From the NCBI GenBank assembly GCA_943372995.1, contig CALSAQ010000008.1:1-64000 (forward strand): DNA of 64,000 bases, read 5' to 3'. The translations under genes and the position numbers were made by a program. The notes beneath the pieces are model-generated. The model was not told the DNA's origin, made no database searches, and worked only from the letters and a program-made list of their open reading frames with translations. Origin of the DNA: CAJBVG01 sp943372995 (lineage in GTDB: Bacteria > Bacteroidota > Bacteroidia > Sphingobacteriales > Sphingobacteriaceae). Positions 35,701 to 43,327 of the stretch are shown here, piece after piece. Position 1 is the stretch's first letter. Each line of letters starts with the position of its first letter.

Positions 35701-35738
35701 AACCATTAAATCTAAGAAGGAAGTTGCAATTGTTTTAA
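32718..35738 (+). CDS. M1 family metallopeptidase fused to a probable outer-membrane beta-barrel
   Basis: A 1006-residue exported protein with a signal peptide ending near SYAQ (about 28). The N-terminal half is an M1 aminopeptidase-like domain with zinc motif HEVGH at 371-375 and the third ligand Glu394 (WMDEGINSF). The exopeptidase GxMEN motif appears as GDGMEYPM near 349, where Tyr replaces Asn, so aminopeptidase activity may be altered. From about 618 the sequence changes to alternating aromatic and polar strands and ends in LRRKLQLF, a phenylalanine-terminated outer-membrane barrel signature. This suggests a surface- or periplasm-displayed protease anchored by its own barrel. Confidence 0.85.
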   Translation: MFDRKPIALVTGILYVVLFMVNVKSYAQNTWQQRADYQINVILDDVNHKLRGDIVIEYQNNSPIALNEIWMHVWPNAYKHNNTAFAIQQLENNDYKFHYADSSKKGYIDSLDFKVNGQAVIVIENKDFPDIIKLILPQTLEPGRSITISSPFRVKIPNTFSRLGHVDQAYQISQWYPKPAVFDDRGWHPMPYLDQGEFYSEFGKFDVKITLPKNYIVGATGELQNVAEHAMLDSISYQTKLIKEYSEEDSTPPSSKEYKTLHYLQNNIHDFAWFADKRFHVMSSEIELPYSKRKVKTYVMYPNKNAELWKDAVKYIDSAVYYYSLWNGDYPYNYCTAIDGALSSGDGMEYPMITVIGNVDKAKTLDLVIAHEVGHNWFYGILGSNEREFGWMDEGINSFYENRYMRMMYSDGKLIPKSKRNFFTHLLGLDYFPSDYEHYLTYQLSASSGNEQAIETHSEQFDKINYGVIMYTKTSLMLRYLEQYLGVEKFDSVMQVYYNTWKFRHPYPDDLKEIFERETGENLDWFFKDILQSTSSPEFILSEIKKENEQLRIKISNTTEVAGPVFVSSFDKKGNALETYKTQAFYGNAFVYVDRKDVKKVVIDPLYVIPETNRNNNTMRVKGVFRKIEPLRVQFISGINRPDKTNLYFLPVLGYNVNDGLMPGLALYNNFYPFKNTEWAIAPMYGLKSEKLNGTGQLSFYSYPKEVKEIVTNFSFNSFSTLNDSYGTSTNYYERFLKLSLGTEVVLNPSSARSSIKNSLSYRLIFTRNTYSSTDYLIGLYQESTSVNSYHQFRYYRSNSKLINPNKFTFLYEYSDDVYILRNSNTHHKFLAVYKQKFNYSNSRKGVHLRAFAGTIFASGNRINKEYFFSISGNNDYTYDKAFINRYGTYRQQFHETDGGFKANTFDYTKRTMLGINLKAPLKSKFPIGIFADIAGSNNYQNIGDLELNYDAGIYFPFITDVVELYFPVFVTQKYISPQNYKDMIRVIVDFQAMQPLNLRRKLQLF

Positions 35739-35741
35739 ATT

Positions 35742-35767
35742 GAGTAGTGGGTAGTGAGTATTAGTTA
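35742..35767 (+). repeat. Short heptamer array after the M1 peptidase gene
   Basis: GAGTAGT, GGGTAGT, GAGTATT, AGTTAT begins 3 bases after the stop codon. The unit resembles the array at 8136-8179. There is no pairing arm nearby. Confidence 0.65.
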
Positions 35768-35843
35768 TATGTTCTACATTCCAGAATATTCCTAGTATAT
35801 TTTTCCAAAATTTAAAAAGCCTAAAAACACGGTTAAAAAATGG

Positions 35844-35851
35844 TATTTTTG
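35844..35851 (+). promoter_or_regulatory. Probable promoter -7 box of the aldehyde dehydrogenase gene
   Basis: TATTTTTG, 19 bases before the ATG at 35871. No clear TTG -33 box. Confidence 0.45.
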
Positions 35852-35870
35852 AACACTTATTTTAATTACA

Positions 35871-37406
35871 ATGAACGTACAAGAAGTATTAAACAGATTA
35901 GGAATTAAAGATATTAACCAAGGGGCATCAACAGGCTATACTTGGATGAATACAACAGGTGATTTAATTGAGTCGTACTCACCAGTAGATGGTAAGCTAA
36001 TTGCAAAAGTATCTCAAGGTACTGCCGATGATTATGAAGCCATTATACAAAAAGCTCAAAAAGCATATACTACTTGGAGAATGATGCCAGCGCCTAAGCG
36101 TGGTGAAATTGTTCGTCAGATTGGTAATGCATTAAGAGAATCTAAAGAAGATTTAGGATACCTAGTTTCTTATGAAATGGGTAAAAGTTACCAAGAAGGT
36201 TTAGGTGAAGTACAAGAAATGATAGACATCTGCGATTTTGCAGTTGGTTTGTCTCGTCAGCTACATGGTTTTACTATGCATTCTGAAAGACCAAAACATA
36301 GAATGTATGAGCAATACCATCCGCTAGGAATTGTAGGTGTAATTTCGGCATTCAATTTCCCAGTAGCGGTATGGTCGTGGAATGCAATGTTAGCAATGGT
36401 TTGTGGAGATGTTGTTGTTTGGAAACCTAGTTCAAAAGTGATGTTATGTGCTGTAGCCACTCAAAATATTGTAGCAAAAGTATTAAAGGCAAACAATGTT
36501 GAAGAAGGAGTATTAAACCTCATTGCTGCAGGATCGAAATACGTAGGTGATAATTTCTTAGCTGATAAACGTGTTCCATTAATTTCTGCTACTGGTTCTA
36601 CAAGAGTAGGTAAACGAGTTGGTAGTATTGTTGGAGAACGTTTAGGTAGAAGCTTATTAGAATTAGGCGGAAACAACGCTATTATCATTACAGAAAATGC
36701 TGATTTAGATATGGCATTACGTGCTGTATTGTTTGGTGCTGTTGGAACTGCTGGTCAGCGTTGTACTTCAACACGTCGTTTATTAATAAAAGATAGTATT
36801 TACGATACCTTCAAAGAGAAATTAGTTAAAGCATACGGACAGATTACTATTGGTAATCCATTAGATACTTCCAACCTTGTAGGACCACTTATTGATACTG
36901 ATGCAGTAAAAAGTTTCAGTAATGCTATTGAGGCGGTAAAAAAAGAAGGTGGAAATGTTATCTACGGAGGAGAAGTACTAACAGGACCAGGATACGAATC
37001 GGGTTGTTATGTTCGTCCGTGTATCGCAGAAGCAAAAAACAATTTCCATATTGTACAAGAAGAAACCTTTGCTCCAATCTTATACTTAATGAAGTATTCG
37101 ACCATCGACGAAGCTATGCAAATGCACAACGATGTTCCTCAAGGATTATCGTCGGCGATATTCTCTCGCAACATTTTAGAAACAGAAAAATTCCTATCAC
37201 ATGAAGGTTCTGATTGTGGTATTGCAAATGTGAACATTGGAACTTCTGGAGCTGAAATAGGTGGCGCTTTTGGTGGTGAAAAAGAAACTGGTGGCGGACG
37301 TGAATCTGGATCCGATGCATGGAAAGTATACATGCGCCGTCAAACGAATACAATCAACTACAGTACAGAATTGCCATTGGCGCAAGGGATTAAGTTTGAC
37401 TTTTAA
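35871..37406 (+). CDS. Aldehyde dehydrogenase, ALDH7 type (piperideine-6-carboxylate/aminoadipate semialdehyde)
   Basis: NAD-dependent aldehyde oxidation, most likely in lysine degradation: 2-aminoadipate 6-semialdehyde to 2-aminoadipate. In the 511 residues the general base is Glu264 (LELGGNN) and the catalytic thiol Cys298 (GTAGQRCTSTRR). The C-terminal FGGEKETGGGRESGSDAWKVYMRRQTNT, with its GGGRESGSD, is the feature that marks ALDH7A1/AmaB enzymes. Other lysine-degradation genes are not in the window. It is convergent with aroE across a heptamer hairpin. Confidence 0.9.
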   Translation: MNVQEVLNRLGIKDINQGASTGYTWMNTTGDLIESYSPVDGKLIAKVSQGTADDYEAIIQKAQKAYTTWRMMPAPKRGEIVRQIGNALRESKEDLGYLVSYEMGKSYQEGLGEVQEMIDICDFAVGLSRQLHGFTMHSERPKHRMYEQYHPLGIVGVISAFNFPVAVWSWNAMLAMVCGDVVVWKPSSKVMLCAVATQNIVAKVLKANNVEEGVLNLIAAGSKYVGDNFLADKRVPLISATGSTRVGKRVGSIVGERLGRSLLELGGNNAIIITENADLDMALRAVLFGAVGTAGQRCTSTRRLLIKDSIYDTFKEKLVKAYGQITIGNPLDTSNLVGPLIDTDAVKSFSNAIEAVKKEGGNVIYGGEVLTGPGYESGCYVRPCIAEAKNNFHIVQEETFAPILYLMKYSTIDEAMQMHNDVPQGLSSAIFSRNILETEKFLSHEGSDCGIANVNIGTSGAEIGGAFGGEKETGGGRESGSDAWKVYMRRQTNTINYSTELPLAQGIKFDF

Positions 37407-37409
37407 TTC

Positions 37410-37478
37410 TAGTGAATGGTGACTAGTGCCTGGTGAATAGTAAAAACTCTAGTCACTATTCACCAGTCACCACTTACT
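37410..37478. repeat. Inverted heptamer arrays between the dehydrogenase and aroE
   Basis: On the plus strand the units are AGTGAAT, GGTGACT, AGTGCCT, GGTGAAT, AGT. On the minus strand the right side reads GTGGTGA, CTGGTGA, ATAGTGA, CT. Arms 37430-37441 (CTGGTGAATAGT) and 37455-37466 pair over 12 bases with a 13-base loop. It probably works as a bidirectional terminator for the convergent genes. Confidence 0.75.
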
Positions 37479-38208
37479 AAGTATTCCATATCTTCCAAGC
37501 TTCCTCCGCTTGTGCTTGGAGCATTTCTAATCCATTTTTAGTTTTAGCACCTCTTTCTTTCATCGTTTTAAGGAACAATGATTCTTCAGGATTATACACT
37601 ACATCAAAAGCTATATGATTTGATGTGATAGCAGTTAATGGAATTGGTGGTATTTCATTAATATTAGGAGAAGTTCCTAAAGGTGTGGTTTGGATTAATA
37701 ATTTTACTGATGTAATGATATCATCATTCAATTCGTCGTATGTAATTACACCATCCATTTTTGTCCTATTCACCACAATATATTCGATACCTATTCTACC
37801 TAACACATATTTGATTGCTTTTGCAGCTCCACCATTTCCAATAATTAGTGCTTTTTTCATGTCTGGAGAAGCCAAACTAATTAAGGCTTTCGCAAAACCC
37901 CAAGCATCGGTATTGTAACCTATTTTCTTTCCTTCAATAAACTTAATTACGTTAACTGCACCAATAGATTTAGCAGTATCGTCTAACTCATCGAGAAAAG
38001 GAATGATACTTTCTTTATAAGGTATAGTTACATTCAATCCGTTTAAATCTGGATGATTTAAAATTAGATCAGAGAATTCCTCTACAGATTGAAGGGGATA
38101 GTTTTGGTATTCGGCATCTAGGATATTCTCTCTGGCAAATTTTTTTTCGAAATACGATTTAGAAAACGAGTGAGAGAGAGGATATCCTATTAAGCCAAAT
38201 TTTTTCAT
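37477..38208 (-). CDS. aroE: Shikimate dehydrogenase
   Basis: NADP-dependent reduction of 3-dehydroshikimate to shikimate in aromatic amino-acid synthesis. The 243 residues show the substrate site PLSHSFS at 8-14, NVTIPYKE near 58-65 with the catalytic Lys, the NADP-binding GNGGAAKA near 122, TTPLGTSPN and the C-terminal GLEMLQAQAEEAW. It is a little shorter than the 272-residue E. coli enzyme but has all key motifs. It lies 9 bases downstream of fumC, probably cotranscribed. Confidence 0.95.
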   Translation of the reverse strand: MKKFGLIGYPLSHSFSKSYFEKKFARENILDAEYQNYPLQSVEEFSDLILNHPDLNGLNVTIPYKESIIPFLDELDDTAKSIGAVNVIKFIEGKKIGYNTDAWGFAKALISLASPDMKKALIIGNGGAAKAIKYVLGRIGIEYIVVNRTKMDGVITYDELNDDIITSVKLLIQTTPLGTSPNINEIPPIPLTAITSNHIAFDVVYNPEESLFLKTMKERGAKTKNGLEMLQAQAEEAWKIWNT

Positions 38209-38217
38209 AGTGGGAAA

Positions 38218-39615
38218 TTACAAATTTCCCACCATACTTTCAGGGCGAACCCATTCATCAAATTGTTCAGCAGTTAATAATCCAAGTTCAATTGCTGCTT
38301 CTTTTAATGTTTTATTTTCTTTATGTGCCTTTTTCGCAATCTTAGCTGCATTATCGTAGCCGATATGAGTGTTTAATGCGGTAACCAACATCAACGAGTT
38401 ATCTAAATTCTTTTTAATGTCTACATAGTTAGGTTCAATACCTACGGCACAATTCAAATCAAAAGAAACACAAGCATCGCCTATTAAACGAGCAGAATGC
38501 AATACATTAGCTGCAATCATTGGCTTAAATACATTCAACTCAAAATGACCTGTAGCACCACCTATAGAAACTGCTACATCATTACCAATCACTTGAGCAC
38601 AAACCATTGTTAAAGCTTCAGGTTGAGTTGGATTTACTTTACCTGGCATAATTGAAGAACCAGGTTCGTTATCTGGAATAATAATTTCACCAATACCACA
38701 ACGAGGACCAGAGCTCAACATTCTGATATCATTAGCCACTTTCATTAAGGCTACTGCAGAACGTTTTAATGCACCCGATAATTCTACCATAGCATCGTGT
38801 GCTGCTAATGCTTCGAATTTATTCGGAGCGGTTACAAAAGGGTAACCTGATATCTCTGCAATTTTCTTAGCTACTAATTCTGCGTAACCTTTAGGTGCGT
38901 TTAGTCCTGTACCTACTGCTGTTCCACCTAATGCCAACTCTTTTACCATTTCCAAAGCATTGTTTAATGCTCTTACCGAATTCGTAATTTGTTGTGCGTA
39001 TCCTGAAAATTCTTGACCAAGAGTTAATGGTGTAGCATCCATAAAATGTGTACGGCCAATTTTTACAATATTCATATACTCTTGTGCTTTTTTGGCTAAA
39101 GTATCTCTCAATTGTAACATACCTGGTATCGTAATTTCAACTACCTGTTTGTATGCTGCGATGTGCATAGCCGTTGGATAGGTGTCGTTAGAAGATTGCG
39201 ACTTATTTACATCATCATTAGGGTGTAATACTTTTTTCTCATCAAGTAAAGATCCGCCTGTAATTACATGACCTCTATTTGCTACCACTTCATTCACGTT
39301 CATATTACTTTGTGTACCCGAACCCGTTTGCCATATTACTAATGGAAACTCTGCATCCAATTTACCGTCTAAAATCTCTTCACAAACTTTAGCAATTAAT
39401 GCTGCTTTGTCTGCGGCTAAAACACCTAAGTCTTGATTAGTTAATGCTGCTGCTTTTTTCAAAATAGCAAAAGCTCTAATAATCTCTATTGGCATTTTAT
39501 CGCCAGGACCACCTATTTTAAAATTTTGTAGAGAGCGTTGAGTTTGCGCTGCCCAATATTTATCAGCAGGTACTTTTACCTCGCCTAAACTGTCTTTTTC
39601 GATACGAAATTCCAT
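38218..39615 (-). CDS. fumC: Class II fumarate hydratase
   Basis: Reversible hydration of fumarate to malate in the TCA cycle. The 465 residues are typical. The signature GSSIMPGKVNPTQ is at 319-331, within which the catalytic-loop serine lies, and the second catalytic region is TH-FMDATPL with His190. TGSGTQSNMNVNE is near 97-109. The aspartase alternative is less likely because the sequence matches fumarase around this region. The gene has its own promoter box, and aroE follows. Confidence 0.95.
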   Translation of the reverse strand: MEFRIEKDSLGEVKVPADKYWAAQTQRSLQNFKIGGPGDKMPIEIIRAFAILKKAAALTNQDLGVLAADKAALIAKVCEEILDGKLDAEFPLVIWQTGSGTQSNMNVNEVVANRGHVITGGSLLDEKKVLHPNDDVNKSQSSNDTYPTAMHIAAYKQVVEITIPGMLQLRDTLAKKAQEYMNIVKIGRTHFMDATPLTLGQEFSGYAQQITNSVRALNNALEMVKELALGGTAVGTGLNAPKGYAELVAKKIAEISGYPFVTAPNKFEALAAHDAMVELSGALKRSAVALMKVANDIRMLSSGPRCGIGEIIIPDNEPGSSIMPGKVNPTQPEALTMVCAQVIGNDVAVSIGGATGHFELNVFKPMIAANVLHSARLIGDACVSFDLNCAVGIEPNYVDIKKNLDNSLMLVTALNTHIGYDNAAKIAKKAHKENKTLKEAAIELGLLTAEQFDEWVRPESMVGNL

Positions 39616-39635
39616 GATTGTTTATTTTAACGCCG

Positions 39636-39643
39636 CAAATTTA
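39636..39643 (-). promoter_or_regulatory. Probable fumC promoter -7 box
   Basis: TAAATTTG on the minus strand, 20 bases before the fumC ATG. The -33 box is unclear. Confidence 0.5.
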
Positions 39644-39763
39644 AGAAATTTTTAGGCTTTTTATTAAGATATTAATCGCTACGAAACCATTGTAAATCAA
39701 AGCATTCTACCGATTTTTCATAAATGTGGATAAATAGAAACCCAATAGATACGGTGATGCGTT

Positions 39764-39771
39764 TAAATTTG
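39764..39771 (+). promoter_or_regulatory. Probable promoter -7 box of the OmpA lipoprotein gene
   Basis: TAAATTTG on the plus strand, 37 bases before the ATG at 39809. The -33 box is unclear. Apart from this and the fumC box the 193-base divergent gap shows nothing else. Confidence 0.45.
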
Positions 39772-39808
39772 AGGTATAGATTTATTTTTATACTATAACT
39801 ATTAGCAT

Positions 39809-40699
39809 ATGAAAAAGATAATTAGTCCGGTAATACTATTGATTAGTGTAGTGATGATGGCATCATGTGTAGTACCTAAGAAGAAATTCTTAGCGATGCA
39901 ACATGAACGTGATTCTTTGCAAAATGGCTTAAACATTGCTAACATCAAAATTGATAGCTTAACAAAAGCTTTAGCTTTTCATAGAGACACTATTAACGAT
40001 TTACGTTCACAAGTTTCATCATTAACCTCTAGATTAAACACTTTACAAGATCAGTATAATACACTATCTGATAATTACAAACAGTTAAGAGCGAACAGTA
40101 CTGATGAAATTAAAAAATTGATAAAAGACTTAGAAACTGCACAAGCAAATTTAGCAGCTCGTGAAAAACGTTTACAAGAAGTGGAAGATGCCATGGCAAA
40201 ACGCGATGCTGCAGTGAAAGCGTTAAGAGATAAATTACAAAGTGCACTCTTAGGTTTCAACAAAAGTGGATTGGCTGTAAATGTTAAGGATGGTAAAGTT
40301 TATGTTTCTTTAACCGATAAATTATTGTTCGGTAGTGGTAGTATAGAAATTGATGACAAAGGGAAAGAAGCATTAACCGAATTAGCTAAAGTATTACAAT
40401 CGCAAAACGATATCAATATATTAGTTGAAGGACATACCGACAACATGAAAGTGAGCAACCTTGGTCAAATAAAAGACAACTGGGATTTAAGCGTATTACG
40501 CTCTACAGCGGTTGTGCGTTTCTTAACCGAAACTCAAAAATTAGACCCACTTAGAGTAACTGCGTCGGGTAGAGGTGAGATTATGCCAGTAGAGAAATTA
40601 AATACTGCTGAAGCTCGTAGTAAAAATAGAAGGATAGAAATTATTTTGACTCCTAAATTGGATGTGCTTTATAATTTGCTGAACGAGGATATTAAGTAA
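39809..40699 (+). CDS. OmpA family lipoprotein with coiled coil
   Basis: A 296-residue outer-membrane lipoprotein. The lipobox is VMMASC (Cys20). A coiled coil covers about 30-145 (QHERDSLQNGLNIANIKIDSL through QEVEDAMAKRDAAVKALRDKL). The C-terminal OmpA/MotB peptidoglycan-binding domain spans about 165-285, with DINILVEGHTDN and the terminal RRIEIILTP. The protein should tie the outer membrane to the cell wall. It is monocistronic and convergent with the hydrolase gene. Confidence 0.92.
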   Translation: MKKIISPVILLISVVMMASCVVPKKKFLAMQHERDSLQNGLNIANIKIDSLTKALAFHRDTINDLRSQVSSLTSRLNTLQDQYNTLSDNYKQLRANSTDEIKKLIKDLETAQANLAAREKRLQEVEDAMAKRDAAVKALRDKLQSALLGFNKSGLAVNVKDGKVYVSLTDKLLFGSGSIEIDDKGKEALTELAKVLQSQNDINILVEGHTDNMKVSNLGQIKDNWDLSVLRSTAVVRFLTETQKLDPLRVTASGRGEIMPVEKLNTAEARSKNRRIEIILTPKLDVLYNLLNEDIK

Positions 40700-40713
40700 A
40701 TGTGCAGAACTTG

Positions 40714-40729
40714 TCCCGATTTATCGGGA
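40714..40729. repeat. Small perfect hairpin after the OmpA gene
   Basis: TCCCGAT at 40714-40720 and ATCGGGA at 40723-40729 with a 2-base loop, 14 bases after the stop. It is followed by an 8-base periodic stretch, TGCGTAAA, TGGGCAAA, TGCGTAAA (40730-40753). It may be a terminator without a T-tract or a dispersed palindrome. Confidence 0.55.
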
Positions 40730-40778
40730 TGCGTAAATGGGCAAATGCGTAAATTGTAATTCGTGTAAATAGAGCAAA

Positions 40779-40830
40779 AGTACTTGTATGTTATTTTGAA
40801 TATAAATTAACTACATAACATACAAGTACT
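40779..40830. terminator. Perfect 16-bp inverted repeat between convergent genes
   Basis: AGTACTTGTATGTTAT at 40779-40794 pairs perfectly with 40815-40830 around a 20-base AT-rich loop. It sits between the OmpA lipoprotein and hydrolase genes, 6 bases from the hydrolase stop. A bidirectional terminator is likely, though the long loop is unusual. Confidence 0.55.
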
Positions 40831-40836
40831 ATTCTA

Positions 40837-41670
40837 TTATATTGCTGTTGGAGTGTGTGAGGTAATAAACGATAACAAGTGTTTATTGAATTCATTTGGC
40901 TCTTCGAGATTAGATACATGTCCTGCATTATCAATAACACACAAAATAGAATTCTTAATGTTTTCGTGCATATAGGTGGATTGCTCCAGTCCCGTAACCT
41001 CATCTTCTCTTCCACAAATAATTAATGTGGGGATATTGATTTCATTTAAGCTAGTACAAGTTTCATCTCTTTCTGCTAATGCTGTTAAACCTGTAGTTAT
41101 AATGTGTTGAGTATTATTAAACACTATTTTTCTCAGGCCTTCTACAATTTCTGGTTTGTTGTTTATCGTTTCTTTATAGAACACCTTATTAATAAAACCA
41201 TCATTGAATTTTTTGGGACCTTTTTCTTTTATTTCTTCTATAGCTTTATATCTTTTTTCTTTTGCATCTGGGGTGTCGGCGACACACTGTGTATCACATA
41301 ATATTACTGATACAAAACGATCAGGAAATCTTTTCAATGCGTTTAAAGCAATATATCCTCCCATTGATAAGCCACAAATAATTGCCTGATTAATCTTTAG
41401 CGCATCCATAAACGCTATTAAATCATCGGCAAACATATTTATGCTTAAATGAGACTCTTCATCTGTCGACTTACCGAAACCCCTAACATCATAAGCAATT
41501 ACACGATGTTGGAATTTTAAAAACTCTAATTGTGCATTCCAAGTGCTCTTATCAAAAGGAAAGCCATGTAAAAATAATATGGGTATGTTTCCCTCCCCAA
41601 TATCGTTGTACGATACATTAAAATTATTGATAGAAAGGGTTAAATTATATCCTTTTGCTTGTAATTGCAT
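40837..41670 (-). CDS. Alpha/beta hydrolase
   Basis: A 277-residue alpha/beta-hydrolase-fold enzyme. The oxyanion-hole motif is HGFPFDKSTW near 35-44, and the catalytic triad is Ser102 (GLSMGGY), Asp223 (GREDEVTG) and His251 (NAGHVSNLEEP). No signal peptide. It resembles the 3-oxoadipate enol-lactonase/esterase group, but that family is too broad for a substrate. It is a single gene on the minus strand, convergent with the OmpA gene. Confidence 0.88.
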   Translation of the reverse strand: MQLQAKGYNLTLSINNFNVSYNDIGEGNIPILFLHGFPFDKSTWNAQLEFLKFQHRVIAYDVRGFGKSTDEESHLSINMFADDLIAFMDALKINQAIICGLSMGGYIALNALKRFPDRFVSVILCDTQCVADTPDAKEKRYKAIEEIKEKGPKKFNDGFINKVFYKETINNKPEIVEGLRKIVFNNTQHIITTGLTALAERDETCTSLNEINIPTLIICGREDEVTGLEQSTYMHENIKNSILCVIDNAGHVSNLEEPNEFNKHLLSFITSHTPTAI

Positions 41671-41858
41671 ACTTGTATCTGTTTATTAATATAACGAACA
41701 TACTTACTATTTTATGACATTGAATTGCATAAATATTTATAAGTATTACATAACTCACACTTTTGTTTAATATTTGCTATTATCATATATATGTTTATTA
41801 AACTAATTACTATTTTTATATCTCTTTATTTATATTCTCTCATTAAAATTCAGGTCAT

Positions 41859-42296
41859 ATGGCAGAGATAAAAACAAAAAAAACTGAAGTAAGCGTACAC
41901 GAGTTTATACACAGTTTTACTGATTCGGAACAAAAAAGAAAAGACAGTTATGAGCTCATCGAACTGATGAAGGGCGTAACTGGCTGTGAACCCAAAATGT
42001 GGGGGCCATCTATTATTGGTTTCGGTGTTTATCATTACAAATCAGAGAGAAGCAAACAAGAAGGCGATTGGCCTCTCATTGGTTTTTCTCCTCGTAAGGC
42101 TGCTATATCTCTTTATGTATTCACTGGTAATCCAGAACACGAACATCTATTAAAAAATCTTGGGAAGTTTAAAATGGGTAAAGCTTGTATTTACATTAAG
42201 AAACTTTCCGACATCGATCAAAACGAGCTTAAAAAAATAATGAAAGAATCCATTAAGTTCTTGCAAAAGAAATACGGAAAAATGGAGCAGAAATAA
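41859..42296 (+). CDS. DUF1801 domain protein
   Basis: A 145-residue cytoplasmic protein of the DUF1801 (YdhG/YdeI-like) family. Typical segments are YELIELMKGVTGCEPKMWGPSIIGFGVYHYK near 30-62, DWPLIGFSPRKAAISLYVF near 70-88 and KMGKACIYIKKLSDID near 106-121. No biochemical activity is known. It lies 16 bases upstream of arr on the same strand, so the two may be cotranscribed. The 188-base gap before it shows no clear promoter match. Confidence 0.88.
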   Translation: MAEIKTKKTEVSVHEFIHSFTDSEQKRKDSYELIELMKGVTGCEPKMWGPSIIGFGVYHYKSERSKQEGDWPLIGFSPRKAAISLYVFTGNPEHEHLLKNLGKFKMGKACIYIKKLSDIDQNELKKIMKESIKFLQKKYGKMEQK

Positions 42297-42312
42297 TACG
42301 ATTACATCTATA

Positions 42313-42747
42313 ATGAAAAACAATATCAATCCTATGTCAACTATTCACAGTCCATTTAAACAAACCTTCTTTCACGGCACTAAAAGCGATTTAAAATTAG
42401 GAGAGCTTATTGAAATTGGTTACCAATCGAACTTTGGCGACAGAACAGCAAAATATATTTACCTCACTGCTACTCTTGATCCTGCAATTTGGGGCGCTGA
42501 GTTGGCAGCAGGTGAAGGTCCCGAAAGAATTTATTTAGTAGAAGCTACAGGACCTATTGAAGACGATCCAAATTTAACCGACAAAAAATTTCCTGGTAAT
42601 CCATCCATGTCATATCGCTCGAAACATCCCTTTAAAGTTGTTGGAGAAGTTACCGTTTGGCAAGGTCATCCATCAGAACAAATCAAAGCAATGAAAGAAG
42701 CACTGGCAAAACTTAAAGAGCAAGGTATTGAAGCAATAGAGGATTAA
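42313..42747 (+). CDS. arr: Rifampin ADP-ribosyltransferase
   Basis: Arr enzymes inactivate rifamycins by ADP-ribosylation. The 144 residues cover the whole protein: FFHGTKSDLKLGELI (His21), YIYLTATLDPAIWGAELAAGEG (Tyr50), and EDDPNLTDKKFPGNPSMSYRS (Asp84/Asp85), the residues corresponding to the His-Tyr-Asp set of characterised Arr proteins. A later in-frame ATG at 42334 would give 137 residues with the same domain. There are no mobile-element or integron features beside it, so it looks like a chromosomal copy. Resistance is predicted, not shown. Confidence 0.92.
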   Translation: MKNNINPMSTIHSPFKQTFFHGTKSDLKLGELIEIGYQSNFGDRTAKYIYLTATLDPAIWGAELAAGEGPERIYLVEATGPIEDDPNLTDKKFPGNPSMSYRSKHPFKVVGEVTVWQGHPSEQIKAMKEALAKLKEQGIEAIED

Positions 42748-42784
42748 TCATATTGCAGAAAAACAATACTCAGTAATCAGTGTA

Positions 42785-43327
42785 TTAAAACGGACTTACA
42801 AAATCGTTAAACAATGGCAACTCTTTGTCTTTGTCGGAAACAAATAATCCCTCTACTTTCCAATCGATAGCTAATGCAGGATCGTCGAAACGTACTCCTC
42901 CTTCACTTACTTTGCTGTAGTAGTTTGTACACTTATAACAAAAGATAGTATTATCTTCTAATGTAGAAAATCCATGAGCAAAGCCTGGAGGTATAAAAAA
43001 TTGTGTTTGATTTTCTGCGCTTAATTCAATTGCGTAATACTGTCCGTAAGTAGGAGAGTTTTTTCTGATATCTAAGGCAACATCTAGCACTTTACCCTGA
43101 ACAACCCTTACTAGTTTTCCTTGTTCAAAAGGGGCGGCTTGATAATGCAAGCCTCTAATAGTTCCTTTTTGAGAAAGTGATTGATTGTCTTGAACAAAAT
43201 TTACATCGATACCTAATTTAGAAAATACATCTTGACGAAAGCTTTCGAAAAAATAACCTCTATCGTCTTTCCAAATTTTAGGTTGAAGAACTACTAATCC
43301 TTCTATATGTGTTTTAGTGATTTCCAT
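42785..43327 (-). CDS. rfbC: dTDP-4-dehydrorhamnose 3,5-epimerase
   Basis: Cupin-fold epimerase in dTDP-L-rhamnose synthesis for surface polysaccharide. The 180 residues have the catalytic His61 (RGLHYQ) and Tyr131 (CYKCTNYYS), plus the FFESFR, KLVRVVQGKVLDVALDIR and PPGFAHGFSTL motifs. The start codon overlaps the stop of the DUF4286 gene by one base (TAATG), so translation is probably coupled. The other rhamnose genes (rfbA, rfbB, rfbD) are not in the window. Confidence 0.95.
   Translation of the reverse strand: MEITKTHIEGLVVLQPKIWKDDRGYFFESFRQDVFSKLGIDVNFVQDNQSLSQKGTIRGLHYQAAPFEQGKLVRVVQGKVLDVALDIRKNSPTYGQYYAIELSAENQTQFFIPPGFAHGFSTLEDNTIFCYKCTNYYSKVSEGGVRFDDPALAIDWKVEGLFVSDKDKELPLFNDFVSPF

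Noticed and set aside
37004..37385. Several overlapping open frames on both strands within the aldehyde dehydrogenase gene
   Set aside because: All fall inside the conserved ALDH coding sequence and lack promoters or homology that I can see.
42765..42786. Possible further heptamer array between arr and rfbC
   Set aside because: The units (AATACTC, AGTAATC, AGTGTAT) are too degenerate and too few to count as a clear member.
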